A stretch of 64,000 bases of DNA from AP-15 sp963700185 (GCA_963700185.1 CAVOWP010000001.1:106658-170657), one strand, 5' to 3'; shown: positions 1 through 9,345, numbered from the stretch's first letter. Made by a program: numbers and translations. Notes: a model not told the origin generated them from the letters alone.

Positions 1-648
1 TGGCCGTCAAACGGCAAATCCGGCAAAGTCGATTTTGCAGAGTTTAGAACTCTTGATTCAGCCCATCTATGCAGAGCGGCCAGAATTGTTTCATCCACTC
101 CGCTTACGGACAAATTTGTGCAATTCTACACACGGCTGAGAATGGAGAGAAACAAAATAATCCACTTGAATGCAGGGAGCATCAGAGCAGAGGTCAGTTC
201 CGTAATTATCGATATACTAGAGGCCCATCACCATCTATTTCCTGACGAGCCTTGGGTCGAGTTCAGAACCAAATATTTGAACTCGACTGGCGAGTATTGG
301 GACAAGGAGGAAATTTTTACTGGAGATAATTATACGCATGACAAAATCGCCAGAGAAATTGACGCGGCGCTTAATAACTTAAAACCTCAATACGCAAAAC
401 TATACTTCGGGTATGATCGCAGAAAGAGAGGATTGAGATGTCCAAAATGTCTTGAGTTACGAAGCGGTGGTGAGGATCAGGAGTGGGAATTTGCCCAAAA
501 ACAAGCAGATGGTACGATAAAATGTATTGCCTGCCTGTCTGTTTATACAAAGGACGAATATGAAAAACAGATGATAGAGTACTTTGGTTACCTAGATGCC
601 GCCGAACAAGCAGCTATCGCGGCGGAAGTTCGCCGTGATCTTCGCTGA
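1..648 (+). CDS. HEPN-like protein with C-terminal zinc ribbon (N-terminus outside window)
   Basis: The frame is open from base 1, so the gene begins before the window; the GTG at 118 is internal. Near the middle of the visible protein the stretch ERNKIIH fits the HEPN ribonuclease motif (Arg, polar residue, His four residues after the Arg), set in helical sequence. Two Cys pairs (CPKC and CIAC, about 45 residues apart) form a likely zinc ribbon near the end. HEPN proteins are commonly RNases of toxin or anti-phage systems; that role here is inference. Codon use is AT-rich compared with the rest of the window, which suggests recent transfer. The stop is followed 147 bp later by a convergent recombinase remnant. 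Confidence 0.6.
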   Translation, partial: WPSNGKSGKVDFAEFRTLDSAHLCRAARIVSSTPLTDKFVQFYTRLRMERNKIIHLNAGSIRAEVSSVIIDILEAHHHLFPDEPWVEFRTKYLNSTGEYWDKEEIFTGDNYTHDKIAREIDAALNNLKPQYAKLYFGYDRRKRGLRCPKCLELRSGGEDQEWEFAQKQADGTIKCIACLSVYTKDEYEKQMIEYFGYLDAAEQAAIAAEVRRDLR

Positions 649-794
649 CGAAAAGTCGATCATCACCACCCGAGGTTAACCGCGGGGCCCTGTTGCTCTC
701 CTAGAAGCGGTCATTTTGCTATAATCGCGGTTGTACGACTTTTGACTGTAAGCGCAATATAGAGATGACTGTGGGGCGGTTGTTTTTTTCCGGC

Positions 795-1398
795 TCAGGC
801 CGCTATAGCGACCATCTCTCGTTTCACCCGATGCACCGTTCCGGTGCCGACGCCGAGTGCCTTTGCCGTTTTGAGGATGCCCGCGCCGGTCGCCAACTGC
901 TCGCGGATGCGCTCGACAACATCCTCGCCGACCGGGCGACGCCCGAGCCGCTTTCCCTGGCTCCGCGCCCGCGCGAGGCCGGATTTGACACGCTCGACGA
1001 TCATGGCGCGCTCGAACTCGGCAAAGACGCCCATCATCTGAAACATCGCCTTTCCGGCTGGCGTGCCGGTGTCGATGCCCCTGCTGATGCAGGTAGAGAT
1101 CGACGTTCTTGGCGTGTAGTTCGCCGAGGAACGCGACCAACTCCTGCAACGAGCGACCGAGCCGATCGACCGACCACGCCGCCACCTGATCGAACTCGCG
1201 GCGCGCGATGCCGCGACATAGGCGATCGTAGCCGGGCCGCTTGTCACGGCCCTTGGTGCCGCTGATCCCGGCGTCGGTGAAGACCGCAACCACATTCCAG
1301 CCGTGCCGCTCGGCGACGGCTTCAAGCTCCCGCTGCTGGTTCTCGACGGTCTGCTCTGTCGTGGAGACTCGCAGGTAAAGGGCGATGCGTTTTGACAT
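795..1398 (-). pseudogene. Serine recombinase (resolvase/invertase), frameshifted
   Basis: The ATG at 1398 opens a typical small resolvase: MSKRIALYLRVST with the catalytic Ser of the RVST motif, then DRPGY-like and WSVDRLGRS blocks. At the CCCC run at 1078-1081 one extra base shifts the frame. The other frame continues the family perfectly (AGKAMFQMMGVFAEFERAMI, then a Hin-like helix-turn-helix around KTAKALGVGTGTVHRV). Removing one base restores about 200 codons, the usual family length. It would act by cutting and rejoining DNA at paired res-type sites. It may be a sequencing indel rather than a true lesion. Confidence 0.85.
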
Positions 1399-1824
1399 GC
1401 CACAATCATAGCGTGTCTGCATACAAGAAACAAGTATTTTTGGTATAGCCAATCGAAGCTCACGGCCACCAGGATTTCTGAGGCTCTCAGATCGAGATTT
1501 CGAGTGGGTTTTCTGTATGGGGTTCGTCGTGTATAGCGCACAGGTGGGATTGGCCAATCGTTTCGAGATTAACTCGCGCGACAACTAACTCTGTGAATCG
1601 GGCCGTGTCGCTGGGCGCACTATCAAAAAGACGCAGAATCGGCCTTATGTAAGTCGCAGAAAGGCGCAATATGGAAAATCGGGCAGAGAGGGCGAAACCA
1701 TGAGAAGCGAAGACGGCGTGGTGCTGATTGATGGTGAGTTAAACGCCCACATAGGGGTGCCACACGCGGTTTAACGGATGGCGTGAAATTCTTTGTCCTG
1801 AAACACAAAAAAACCGCGCACTCC
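1399..1824. other. Gene-free stretch
   Basis: No convincing coding frame is seen between the divergent recombinase and the next membrane protein. It probably holds the promoters of both, but I could not define boxes with confidence. Confidence 0.5.
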
Positions 1825-2207
1825 ATGTCTAACCGTCCGCCGGATATTCAGGCATTGATGGATCGACACGAAAGAAGGATAAAACTGACGGTTTTCTGGG
1901 CTATTGCTCTGTGTGCCATTGCAATCGTCGTCCCCTGCTTATCGGCGTTTGTGCCGGTTTTAAAACCAAAATCAGAGCATACCAACCTATGGTTCCAGCG
2001 AAGCGGGTCATTGATGACTGTAGTTGCTGTTTTTGCCAACGTGAAGGCTGCCAGCTTATTGGAGCTGATTAGAGGTGGTACATTGGGGAATCATGGAATA
2101 TGTACCATGCGTACATAACTCTACAGAAAGTAGCCAATTGGACATCTGTCCTTTTAGTGTGTGTCGGCACCATTATATGGGGATATGGCGACCTGCTCAT
2201 TAAATAA
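1825..2207 (+). CDS. Small membrane protein, probably three TM segments, frameshifted
   Basis: Starting at the ATG of MSNRPPD, a hydrophobic helix (residues about 20-42, FWAIALCAIAIVVP) is followed by a second weaker one (SLMTVVAVFANVKAASLL). The frame then stops at 2118. A different frame from about 2094 gives YITLQKVANWTSVLLVCVGT and ends at 2207, a clear third membrane segment, so the original gene most likely ran to 2207 with a frameshift near 2083-2094. No family is recognised. It sits in the low-GC island between two recombinases; a longer start at 1783 is possible but has no better ribosome site. Confidence 0.5.
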
Positions 2208-2288
2208 GGCAAATCACTATATCTTGTGTCCGGGGAGTCGTTGCATCTTCTCATCGAAAGCCGCATAAGCGGAGATTATGGAAAGAGG

Positions 2289-3527
2289 CTAAGCACCGAG
2301 CCGAATGGGCACCGTTGTCGTTCGCAGGTGGCCAAATAATTTGTGTCCGATTTCTTGTTCGGCTGGCGTGGGTGGTGATCCAAGGATGCCGATGCCTACC
2401 TCGTAGCCTACAGAGTCACAGTCTATCACCATTAAGCAGTTTCGTTGATAGAAGGCCATGGCTCCATTCATCAACGCCTTCAGCCGCGTTAGCACTTCGG
2501 CACGCTCCACCCCTTTTGAGGAAGCAAACACAAACACCCAATCCGCTTTGGAATCGATCCATGCGCTCTTGTAAGTGAATCCACTCGCCTCGGGCCGAAG
2601 GTTCGAGATCACTTCATGAAATGCCCGACCTAGTTCGGCACGCTCACGGAGCCTGAGGCCCGCCAAAATACCTTGCATCTTCAGATAACCAGCGCGTGCG
2701 TCCGCCGGATCGAAATGCGCAAGCAGCGGCTCCGGTATATTGGTCGCGTAATCCGGGAGTCGTGTGGCAAGCTCGTCGGCTACGTGTTCCAACAGGCTGC
2801 TGTAGTGATCTGATTCTCTTTTTGCGGCGAGGGCGTTCCTCAGTCGATCCTGTTGCCGCGTCACCATGGCTGCGGCTTCCGCGCGGGACTGCGCCCCTTG
2901 CAGAGACGCCCCTTCGAGAAGGTAGCACTCAAAAAGAGACCTCTCGTCGCCAATGACCCGAAGATCAGACGAGGGCAGGGAACTCCTCACGTTGAGGTAT
3001 TCCAGCAGCTCGGATGATGTCCTGAGGTTCACGGCCAAATTGAGAAAGTCGTTCAGGGAAAGATACGTGATAGGCGTCCCTCGAAATTCCATCGGCAGCT
3101 CGTGGGCATCGGGCTCAAGGTCAACTCGTTCAAACACCTCAACGACAGCAATCGCGTGGTCGATCTTTGGCAGCCCATCGGGAAATTGCACACGGCCACG
3201 CCGCGAATGCTCGCACCATATGGGCTTGCCGTCCGCCTTGCGTAAAGCTCCGCAAAGCTGCGATGCGGCCACCTTGGCCGCCTTGCGCGCCCACGATGAC
3301 GCCTTAGCGCCGGTGCGGGTTGATGGGTCTTCTTGGCACTTCTGAGACACGAAGATTGCAGTGCCATCATGTGCGATCAGGAAATCGACAACCTCTTTCT
3401 GAATCTTCTTGTCCAAGGACTGAGGGCTGCGAAACACAAACTCTCGAATGAGAGGCGAAGCCAAAAAGTCCTCGACATGACGTTCCGCCCAGTCCGTGCG
3501 GCGCAGTGATGACGGATTTCGTGACAT
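2289..3527 (-). CDS. Hypothetical 412-aa protein with possible PD-(D/E)xK-like N-terminus
   Basis: The frame is intact from the ATG at 3527 and lies 14 bp downstream of the stop of the recombinase remnant at 3542. The N-terminal 90 residues contain a helix and then EVVDFLIAHDGTAIFVSQKC, where Asp followed by a strand ending in Q-x-K resembles a degenerate nuclease core of the NERD or restriction type. The middle (residues 200-260) is helical with many Ala, Arg and Glu, and the last 100 residues are mixed alpha/beta. No family was recognised for the whole protein. A nuclease role is inference only. Confidence 0.55.
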   Translation of the reverse strand: MSRNPSSLRRTDWAERHVEDFLASPLIREFVFRSPQSLDKKIQKEVVDFLIAHDGTAIFVSQKCQEDPSTRTGAKASSWARKAAKVAASQLCGALRKADGKPIWCEHSRRGRVQFPDGLPKIDHAIAVVEVFERVDLEPDAHELPMEFRGTPITYLSLNDFLNLAVNLRTSSELLEYLNVRSSLPSSDLRVIGDERSLFECYLLEGASLQGAQSRAEAAAMVTRQQDRLRNALAAKRESDHYSSLLEHVADELATRLPDYATNIPEPLLAHFDPADARAGYLKMQGILAGLRLRERAELGRAFHEVISNLRPEASGFTYKSAWIDSKADWVFVFASSKGVERAEVLTRLKALMNGAMAFYQRNCLMVIDCDSVGYEVGIGILGSPPTPAEQEIGHKLFGHLRTTTVPIRLGA

Positions 3528-3541
3528 TCCGGGTCGCCTGC

Positions 3542-3904
3542 TCAGTTGGCCTTATCGAGGCGAGAAATCGTCGCCCGCCCTACATTGTAGGTCTGCGCCA
3601 GTTCATCGAGCGTAGCACCCTGCGCGCGGCGTCGGGTAGCCTCTTTCTGCTGCTGCGGTGTGAGGGCAGGGGGTCGGCCCATCTGCTGCCCTGGTGCCTT
3701 GGCGCGGCTTCTGCCCTCTGCCGTCCGAGTGCGGATAAGATCCGCTCCACGTCGGTAAGGCCGCCGAGAACGGCAATCATCAATCGTCCGGTGCTGGTGG
3801 CGGTGTCAGCCCACGGCTCGACCAGAGATCGAAACTGCGCCTTGGCGTCCGCGATGCGCTTGACGATGCCGAATAGATCGAAGCTCCTGCGGAGCAAGCG
3901 GCCC
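3542..3904 (-). pseudogene. Serine recombinase C-terminal remnant
   Basis: The reading RSFDLFGIVKRIADAKAQFR and then EPWADTATSTGRLMIAVLGG is the second half of a resolvase catalytic domain. Right after DVER a G is missing, and the next frame supplies the known continuation (DLIRTRTAEGRSRAK, QQMGRPPALTPQQQKEATRR, then the helix-turn-helix ending NVGRATISRLDKAN). The N-terminal catalytic Ser region is absent; homology stops abruptly at about 3905. It differs from the resolvase at 795-1398. Confidence 0.8.
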
Positions 3905-4017
3905 TGACTGGTCCGATACCCTTACTACCAAGCAGCATCAAGCCTTCGGTATTAAGGGCCGTTGCGCCATAGTGCAATTTCCGATGAAGCTCATCGGTGT
4001 CCAAAGGGGAGGGATAC

Positions 4018-4998
4018 GTGGCTGACACGGTGCAAGAAAAACGCTTGGTAGCAATCCACTCGGACTCCCGGGGCTCGTCGGGGGCACTCAAGTTGCTTGT
4101 GGGTGCGTTCACGATTTTGGTTCTTGGAGTGATCCTCGGAATTTTTTGGGACTGGTCCACGATCTCAGCATCGATGGGCCCGCATGGCCAGTTGCTAGAA
4201 GGGTTGATTGCAAACGGGATATCCGTAGTTCTGTCTGTTGTTCTAATTGCGCCCTTGACTGCATATTTTATCGATAGCCGCCGTGAGAGGCGATTAGTTC
4301 CCATTCGAGAAGGTTTTCTTGAAGGTCTAGGGGCCGCAATCGAAAGGGTTGCGACGGCGCAACTCCATTATCTAAGCTTCCATTATTTGCAAGTGCAAGG
4401 GCTGCAGGCCACGATAGCTATCGACATGATGGAGGCAGTCACGAAGAAGGTGACCGAATCTCTTGCCGAGACAACTGCAAAAATCGAACATGCGACTCCG
4501 CCAGAACTTGGCAATAGGGAGAGTATCGTTTCTAAACTGATTTCGAAAACAACGCTTATACAGACCACCACGCAACGTCATTATGATATAATGTATCGGG
4601 AAACGCAGGATATCGAGAATACCTTAACCTTCGCCATGCCACAATTTCCAGTTGAAGCAGTTAATCACTTGCATAGGATTCGTCTTATTTTGATGGAATA
4701 TAGAGAACGTCTAAGAGCAATGCTAGCCGTTCTCAACGGAGTTACCGATCCTGTTACGTTGGGACAAGCTGGCATGTCAGTGCTCGACTTTAGGGATTTG
4801 CTCAAAGCGTTTGAATCAGTGCGCCGCGTATGTGCGCTTGATGATAAGCCGATTAACCTTCCGTGGGCCATCCGCCTTGCGGAACCGGGCGCTGTGTATC
4901 AACAGGGCCAGTTCGCAAAGGCCCTTCTTGACATGTTCAATGAAGCACGTGAAGCGGATCATCGCTTGAATCGCGTTCCAGTTGTTGCGACACCCTGA
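4018..4998 (+). CDS. Two-TM protein with cytoplasmic helical domain, unknown function
   Basis: I chose the GTG at 4018 because GGGGAGG lies just upstream; a GTG at 3997 is the alternative. Residues about 30-48 (LLVGAFTILVLGVILGIFW) and 68-90 (IANGISVVLSVVLIAPL) are membrane segments. They are followed by SRRERR, which puts the remaining 230 mostly helical residues in the cytoplasm by the positive-inside rule. No catalytic motif is visible. Base composition is lower in GC than the downstream genes. It resembles the membrane-anchored helical proteins often found in genomic islands, but no family assignment is possible from sequence alone. Confidence 0.65.
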   Translation: MADTVQEKRLVAIHSDSRGSSGALKLLVGAFTILVLGVILGIFWDWSTISASMGPHGQLLEGLIANGISVVLSVVLIAPLTAYFIDSRRERRLVPIREGFLEGLGAAIERVATAQLHYLSFHYLQVQGLQATIAIDMMEAVTKKVTESLAETTAKIEHATPPELGNRESIVSKLISKTTLIQTTTQRHYDIMYRETQDIENTLTFAMPQFPVEAVNHLHRIRLILMEYRERLRAMLAVLNGVTDPVTLGQAGMSVLDFRDLLKAFESVRRVCALDDKPINLPWAIRLAEPGAVYQQGQFAKALLDMFNEAREADHRLNRVPVVATP

Positions 4999-5511
4999 TT
5001 CGGGCGAGGCGAGTAGGTTGCGGGACTGAGGCAGATGATGCGGCATAAGCGCGTGTTACGTTAAGCGCCCCCGCCGTGGTGCGGCGGCGAAGTCGCTGCG
5101 CTTCCATTACAATCATACCTTCCGAGAATGGTTGTTGCCCGTTAAAATAACTTAAATCGCCGCGCACTCGTCGAAAGGGCAGCGGGCAAACGCGCCTATG
5201 GGAGATAAGCCTTGGTAGACCAGTCGATACCTCCGAAAGCTTCCCGCGATCTCGATCGAAGGCCGACCGCGGTTGAATATCGACGCGCCTTCGAACGTCG
5301 CCGAGCCTTCGAACGTCTAGGGGAGATCTACTATGGATGATTATATCATTGCTGCCACTTGTGAAGCCATTTATCTTGGTCACTATTCATAGCGTATATT
5401 TCTCTGAGATAATACCTGACTTAATTTCATCTTCATTTTATTCGCTGTTCATTTTATCCATACCTACTCTGTTTCGTATGACATTCGGGGCTTTGCCCTT
5501 CGAGGCATTGC
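4999..5511. other. Mostly non-coding; possible 5' part of the next gene
   Basis: From 5337 an ATG opens a hydrophobic frame (MIISLLPLVKPFILVTIHSV and further) that runs into the region before the next gene and loses sense near 5575. The next gene then starts to make sense in the neighbouring frame. This may be its original N-terminal membrane segment separated by a frameshift. The rest of the stretch shows no gene. Confidence 0.35.
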
Positions 5512-6207
5512 GTGCGCGGTTTGCTCTTAGCGGATTTGCCCGGAGGGAGTCAGAGGCTTTCGCCCCGAACTCTGGATCACGCTCAGTCCGTCGAGGCCGC
5601 AGTGCGGGCAGAACGGGCCGACGACTTCAGCCAAGTCGCGTTGGCACTGCAGCGTAGCAAAGATCCACGCGAGCTTCTTTTCCGCTTTGCAGAAGAATCG
5701 AGCGAATTGGCCCGTAAAGTTTATAGCCGTGCGGGGGTGTACCTAATAGTCAATGTTTTTATAGCGATAGGTGGTCTTGGATTCTTTTATCTCCGGAGCA
5801 TCAATTTACCACAAGAAACTCAGTTGATAGACCGTGCCTTATCTCTTTTGCCTGGTTTAGGTATACTATTTTTTATCGAGTTCGTTGCGCTCTTCTTACT
5901 TCGTCAGCACCGTGCTGCTATGGACGACTTTCGATACTACGATGCGGTTCGCCGTCATCGTGAAGAGAATCTCGTTATCTTGATGATGTTTGCAGAAAAT
6001 CAAAACGTTGTTCCGACTGCCGATGTAATCAAAGCCATGACTATCTACTCTGGCGCTCAGAAGCTAACGCAGGGTGAGACGACGGAAATCCTTGAAGCGC
6101 GCCGACTCCAGCGTGACGACATTGTCGTATTTGAGAAGCTCATCGAGGCATTAGCGCAGTCAAGGAGGCGGAGGCGGTTAAGGAACCGAGGAAGAAATAA
6201 CGCTTAA
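5512..6207 (+). CDS. Membrane protein with two TM segments, unknown function
   Basis: From about residue 27 the protein reads as a coherent domain: QSVEAAVRAERADDFSQVAL, a membrane helix (YLIVNVFIAIGGLGFFYL), a second one (LLPGLGILFFIEFVALFLL), and a helical cytoplasmic tail ending in a basic run RRRRRLRNRGR. The first 26 residues look like a shadow of the frame that begins at 5337. No family is recognised. Its layout, two membrane segments then a helical tail, is like that of the gene at 4018-4998, and both lie in the same low-GC segment. Confidence 0.6.
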   Translation: MRGLLLADLPGGSQRLSPRTLDHAQSVEAAVRAERADDFSQVALALQRSKDPRELLFRFAEESSELARKVYSRAGVYLIVNVFIAIGGLGFFYLRSINLPQETQLIDRALSLLPGLGILFFIEFVALFLLRQHRAAMDDFRYYDAVRRHREENLVILMMFAENQNVVPTADVIKAMTIYSGAQKLTQGETTEILEARRLQRDDIVVFEKLIEALAQSRRRRRLRNRGRNNA

Positions 6208-6533
6208 TGTTTTGAAACTCTTGACTTTGCACCCCGGCGATAAACGCTGCACTTGCGCTTCGCCGCCCGTGGGGAAATTAGGGCGGAAGGAGTCGACGTC
6301 CCCCCAATTCAGACGCCTCGATGTTCCATAGGGAGCAAGGCGGGGCATGGTCGTATCCCGGTTCGTCTGGATGCCAATCGTGCAATGCGCGCATAAAGCC
6401 TGCCCTACTCGTTACGCTTTCAGCCCCTTGGGGACAGCTACACCGCTACATCGACTGTGTTCAATCTTCCGGGTGCCTCCACGCCGTCCGAGCGGGGGAC
6501 CGGCTGCCTCAAGCCAATCGAATGCGGCGACTT
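6208..6533. other. Gene-free stretch
   Basis: This is the convergent intergenic region between the membrane protein and the minus-strand operon that ends at 6534. No hairpin followed by a T run stands out. Confidence 0.4.
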
Positions 6534-6911
6534 TCAGCCTCGTTTTTGCCCGCCTGCTGCCCTTATTACCCGCAGCACATCCGCATGGGTTGTCAGCGGA
6601 TGGTCATTGAACTCGAACAATACGAACCGAGCATCGTAGGACGACTCGATCTGACAGTTCACGCGCTCCGGGTAAATCTCGGCAATCGTTCGAGCAAGCT
6701 CGCAGAAGACCGCCGAGAGACTCTCGTGAACAGGAAATCGACCATCGAGCAAGCGCACACCCCAATACAAATCCACATACGGCGAAGAGCCGGTTACGGA
6801 CCATCTGCCGTCCTCGTTGAATTTGCACCAGCCCCGCTCGACAAGTTTTTCCAGGCGAGCAAAATCGTAGGGGACGGGCGGCACAGTCGAGACCACTTTA
6901 ATTTTGCCCAT
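6534..6911 (-). CDS. Hypothetical 125-aa protein, second gene of a two-gene operon
   Basis: The ATG at 6911 lies inside the last codons of the upstream gene (stop at 6898), a 14-base overlap that implies translational coupling. The protein is small, acidic to neutral, without membrane segments, and reads evenly (GKIKVVSTVPPVPYDFARLE, then VDLYWGVRLLDGRFPVHESL). No family is recognised. The tight overlap suggests a partner role for the upstream protein. Confidence 0.6.
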   Translation of the reverse strand: MGKIKVVSTVPPVPYDFARLEKLVERGWCKFNEDGRWSVTGSSPYVDLYWGVRLLDGRFPVHESLSAVFCELARTIAEIYPERVNCQIESSYDARFVLFEFNDHPLTTHADVLRVIRAAGGQKRG

Positions 6912-7633
6912 TGAACCGGATCACCCGATGATTCTTGAGGAGCCCGGTTAGCCGCGTGTCACCGCGCTTCGTCCCCAGAGTCGCCTCCCCTAAACGCTCG
7001 ACCTTCTGCATTGCACCGGCTCGATCGCCAGTGATGCTGAACGGCAATCCGAAATCGAAACCGCCGTATCCCGCAACCAAGACCAGGACATAGCCCGATA
7101 ATCCGGCCGAACGCCGGAACACGCCCGCCATTCTCGCGCCAATGGTCGATAATGATGGTCTTGATGATACGGTCTCGCGCCTCATCGTTGGCAGTAAGTG
7201 CCCCATCCGGCAGATGGACGATGCGCAACCGAGCAACCGTCAGCAGCGCTGCGACGAAAATCGGCGAGGGCACCTGACGCTCTGTTTGGACCTGAAGATG
7301 CGGGCGGAATGAGGCGCGGTATGCTCGTTCACTTTCGGCCCGCCGCCCGCGTGCCTCGTCCCGCTTTTGGCGAATGGTAGCGTCGATTACGGCCCGGAAC
7401 AGGGCGTCGTCCACTTCGAGCGCCTCGGCGAGTTGGTTCGCAATATGCAGGGGGACTACCCCGGTCAGCAGGACTGTGCTGAGCGCCTTATGACCTTTGC
7501 CAAGGTCGCCATAGCTGAACCGATGGACAAGATCACTGCGGCTCAAGCCAAGCGCCCGTGTGCGCTCCAAGATGAACCGTCCGATCGGGTATGCGTCCTC
7601 TCCGAAGCGCGGCTGAAATACTGGCGACACCAT
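6898..7633 (-). CDS. Hypothetical HTH-like protein, one-base frameshift, first gene of operon
   Basis: From the ATG at 7633, residues 20-80 read ILERTRALGLSRSDLVHRFS and then LHIANQLAEALEVDD, which looks like an XRE-type helix-turn-helix. After FGRIIG an extra base in the CCC run near 7093 shifts the frame. The neighbouring frame continues as GYVLVLVAGYGGFDFGLPFS and ends at 6898 (RFNGQN). So the intact gene would be about 245 codons. A short palindrome sits just before the start (see 7642-7663). Confidence 0.55.
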
Positions 7634-7641
7634 GCGGCCTC

Positions 7642-7663
7642 CATCCGGTTAGGTTTCCGGATG
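7642..7663 (-). promoter_or_regulatory. Palindrome overlapping the ribosome binding site
   Basis: CATCCGG, eight bases, then CCGGATG forms a perfect 7-bp dyad directly before the GGATGGAGG ribosome site of the minus-strand operon. It could be an operator for the encoded HTH-like protein or a hairpin that hides the ribosome site. Confidence 0.4.
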
Positions 7664-7798
7664 TGGCCTGTTGGCGCGATCCGGCGCTTAGTCGGTTTTT
7701 GAGGCGGCGACAAGCTGACCATCAAATCCCGCCGTGGCGACGGCTTCCCGTCACCACAACCTCCTTATAGCATGGCGACCTATGTCGAGGGTATCGAG

Positions 7799-8281
7799 AT
7801 GGAAATCCGCGACGCCGTTCCCGAAGACGCTCCCGCCGCCTGCGAGGTGATGAGACGGTCGATTTCCGAACTATGCAGTGCCGACCACCACAATGACCCG
7901 GTGATCCTCGGGCGGTGGCTCGCCAACAAGACTCCCGAGATTGTCGCGTCGTGGATCGTTAAGCCCGGCAACTCGGTCCTGGTCGCGGTCGAGAGCGGCA
8001 CCATCCTGGCAGTGGGCTCCGTGACCGACGCGGGCGAGATCACTCTGAAATATGTCTCACCAGACGCGAGGTTCCGTGGGGTAAGTCGGGCACTGTTGGT
8101 CGCGCTCGAAACGAGAGCGCAGGAACGGGGGAACCAGCGATGCACCCTTCTCAGTACCGAAACGGCTCATCGCTTCTACCGATCCGCAGGGTATGTTGAG
8201 GACGGTCCACCGCAAGGCAAGTTTGGCACTACTTCGAGCTATCCGATGTCGAAGGAACTGGCCGGTCCACAGGGATCATAA
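7799..8281 (+). CDS. GNAT-family N-acetyltransferase
   Basis: The start at 7799 (MEIRDAVPEDAPAACEVMRR) is preferred over 7772 because GAGG lies eight bases upstream and this is the usual GNAT opening. Motif A is visible as LKYVSPDARFRGVSRALLVA, the acetyl-CoA pyrophosphate loop with the R-x-x-G-x-[SA] pattern, followed by CTLLSTETAHRFYRSAGYVE, the canonical motif B with the catalytic-region Tyr. At about 160 residues it is full length. The substrate cannot be told from sequence. It is transcribed away from the HTH-like operon and shares its intergenic region. Confidence 0.85.
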   Translation: MEIRDAVPEDAPAACEVMRRSISELCSADHHNDPVILGRWLANKTPEIVASWIVKPGNSVLVAVESGTILAVGSVTDAGEITLKYVSPDARFRGVSRALLVALETRAQERGNQRCTLLSTETAHRFYRSAGYVEDGPPQGKFGTTSSYPMSKELAGPQGS

Positions 8282-8376
8282 GGTGGGCGAGCACGGGGCA
8301 TTTCCGGTCTGCTTATTGGAAAATCCCGCCAGCTATCGAGGGCGACAGAGCGCCAGGAATTGTGTAAACTGCGCCA

Positions 8377-8715
8377 ATGGCTGAAAAATCAAAACCAGAT
8401 CTTAGTACCGAACTTCACCGCACCTTGAACACCGCCTGCCGCAAATGGGGTGCGCGGGAAATCCGCCTACGCTACCTGCCGAAGCCGTCGATCAATCGCT
8501 GGATCGCCGAAGCCCTGATCGATCATCACCGCGTGATCGAGAAGATCCGCGCCGACATCCCGGCTGGCGAACTCACCTTGCAGGATATGGAGAGCTTCAA
8601 CGATCAGCCGATTGCCGCGGGATGGGCGACACGGCAACCGACGCGATCAAAACCATGTCGTCCTTGCAATGGCGAGCGCCGAGACACGGGTAAAGACAAA
8701 CTCGTTTTCCGTTGA
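8377..8715 (+). CDS. Hypothetical protein, probably frameshifted near its end
   Basis: Residues 1-80 read well (MAEKSKPDLSTELHRTLNTA, then YLPKPSINRWIAEALIDHHR). After NDQPIAAG the sense moves to another frame, where GMGDTATDAIKTMSSLQWRA ends at 8693, a more protein-like tail than the one in the present frame. No family is recognised. It is short, soluble and has no conserved cysteines or histidine clusters. Confidence 0.4.
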   Translation: MAEKSKPDLSTELHRTLNTACRKWGAREIRLRYLPKPSINRWIAEALIDHHRVIEKIRADIPAGELTLQDMESFNDQPIAAGWATRQPTRSKPCRPCNGERRDTGKDKLVFR

Positions 8716-8899
8716 GGCACACTAAAACTCGTCACCATAGGATCTCGCTTTCTACCTCCCAGGTGACTTCGATAGAACTCAGTCGGGGACTGTTTAGACG
8801 GGAGGAACCAAACGGAGGTAAGCGGAGCCGCGTAATACCTTATGGAGATCCTAATTCGCCGTCTCGATTCTGAGCCGGGGTAGTGATTTATCGGTCTTA

Positions 8900-9345
8900 T
8901 TATGGAGAGCGAAGCTGGGCCGCTGGTTCATCCTCGCGAGGTTCGAGGCGAAAGACATCGATCCCAGCTAGCTGATTTCGATCACCCAGGCCCATTTCGA
9001 CGGGCTGGAAGCGGGTAATCCAAGGGGTTCCAGTGAGTTCCCGTCGAACCTCGCCGGTCACAAAAGTTGCGCTGCCAGTCTGCGACTGTACCCGATTCGT
9101 CTACGATCCCGGCAACGATGTTCAGGTCGCCGCTGTAGGCATAGGATCGATAGAGATACACCGTTCCCTTGTGCAAGCTCACAATTTCGAACCGGTCGAC
9201 GATGTGGTGCTTCCGCTTGTCGAGAAATACGGCAAAACCAGTGGGGCTTGCGAATATCTCGGCAAGATCGATAGTCACTGGATGGCGGTACCAACCCCCT
9301 ACGGCAGCAGCGCATTGCCGCCCTGCGCCCGAATCGACCGCTTCA
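8900..9345 (-). pseudogene. Decayed unidentified gene
   Basis: On the minus strand a coherent tail, VTGEVRRELTGTPWITRFQP followed by GLGDRNQLAGIDVFRLEPRE, ends at the stop at 8900-8902. Its upstream continuation lies in another frame (DLNIVAGIVDESGTVADWQR), so at least one frameshift is present. The remnant overlaps the 5' junction of the ABC-binding-protein fragment that runs the other way. I do not recognise the family. Confidence 0.35.

Noticed and set aside
676..1584. 302-residue resolvase frame as a real protein
   Set aside because: The N-terminal 60 residues lie upstream of the true start and the C-terminal 110 are out of frame; only the central part is resolvase.
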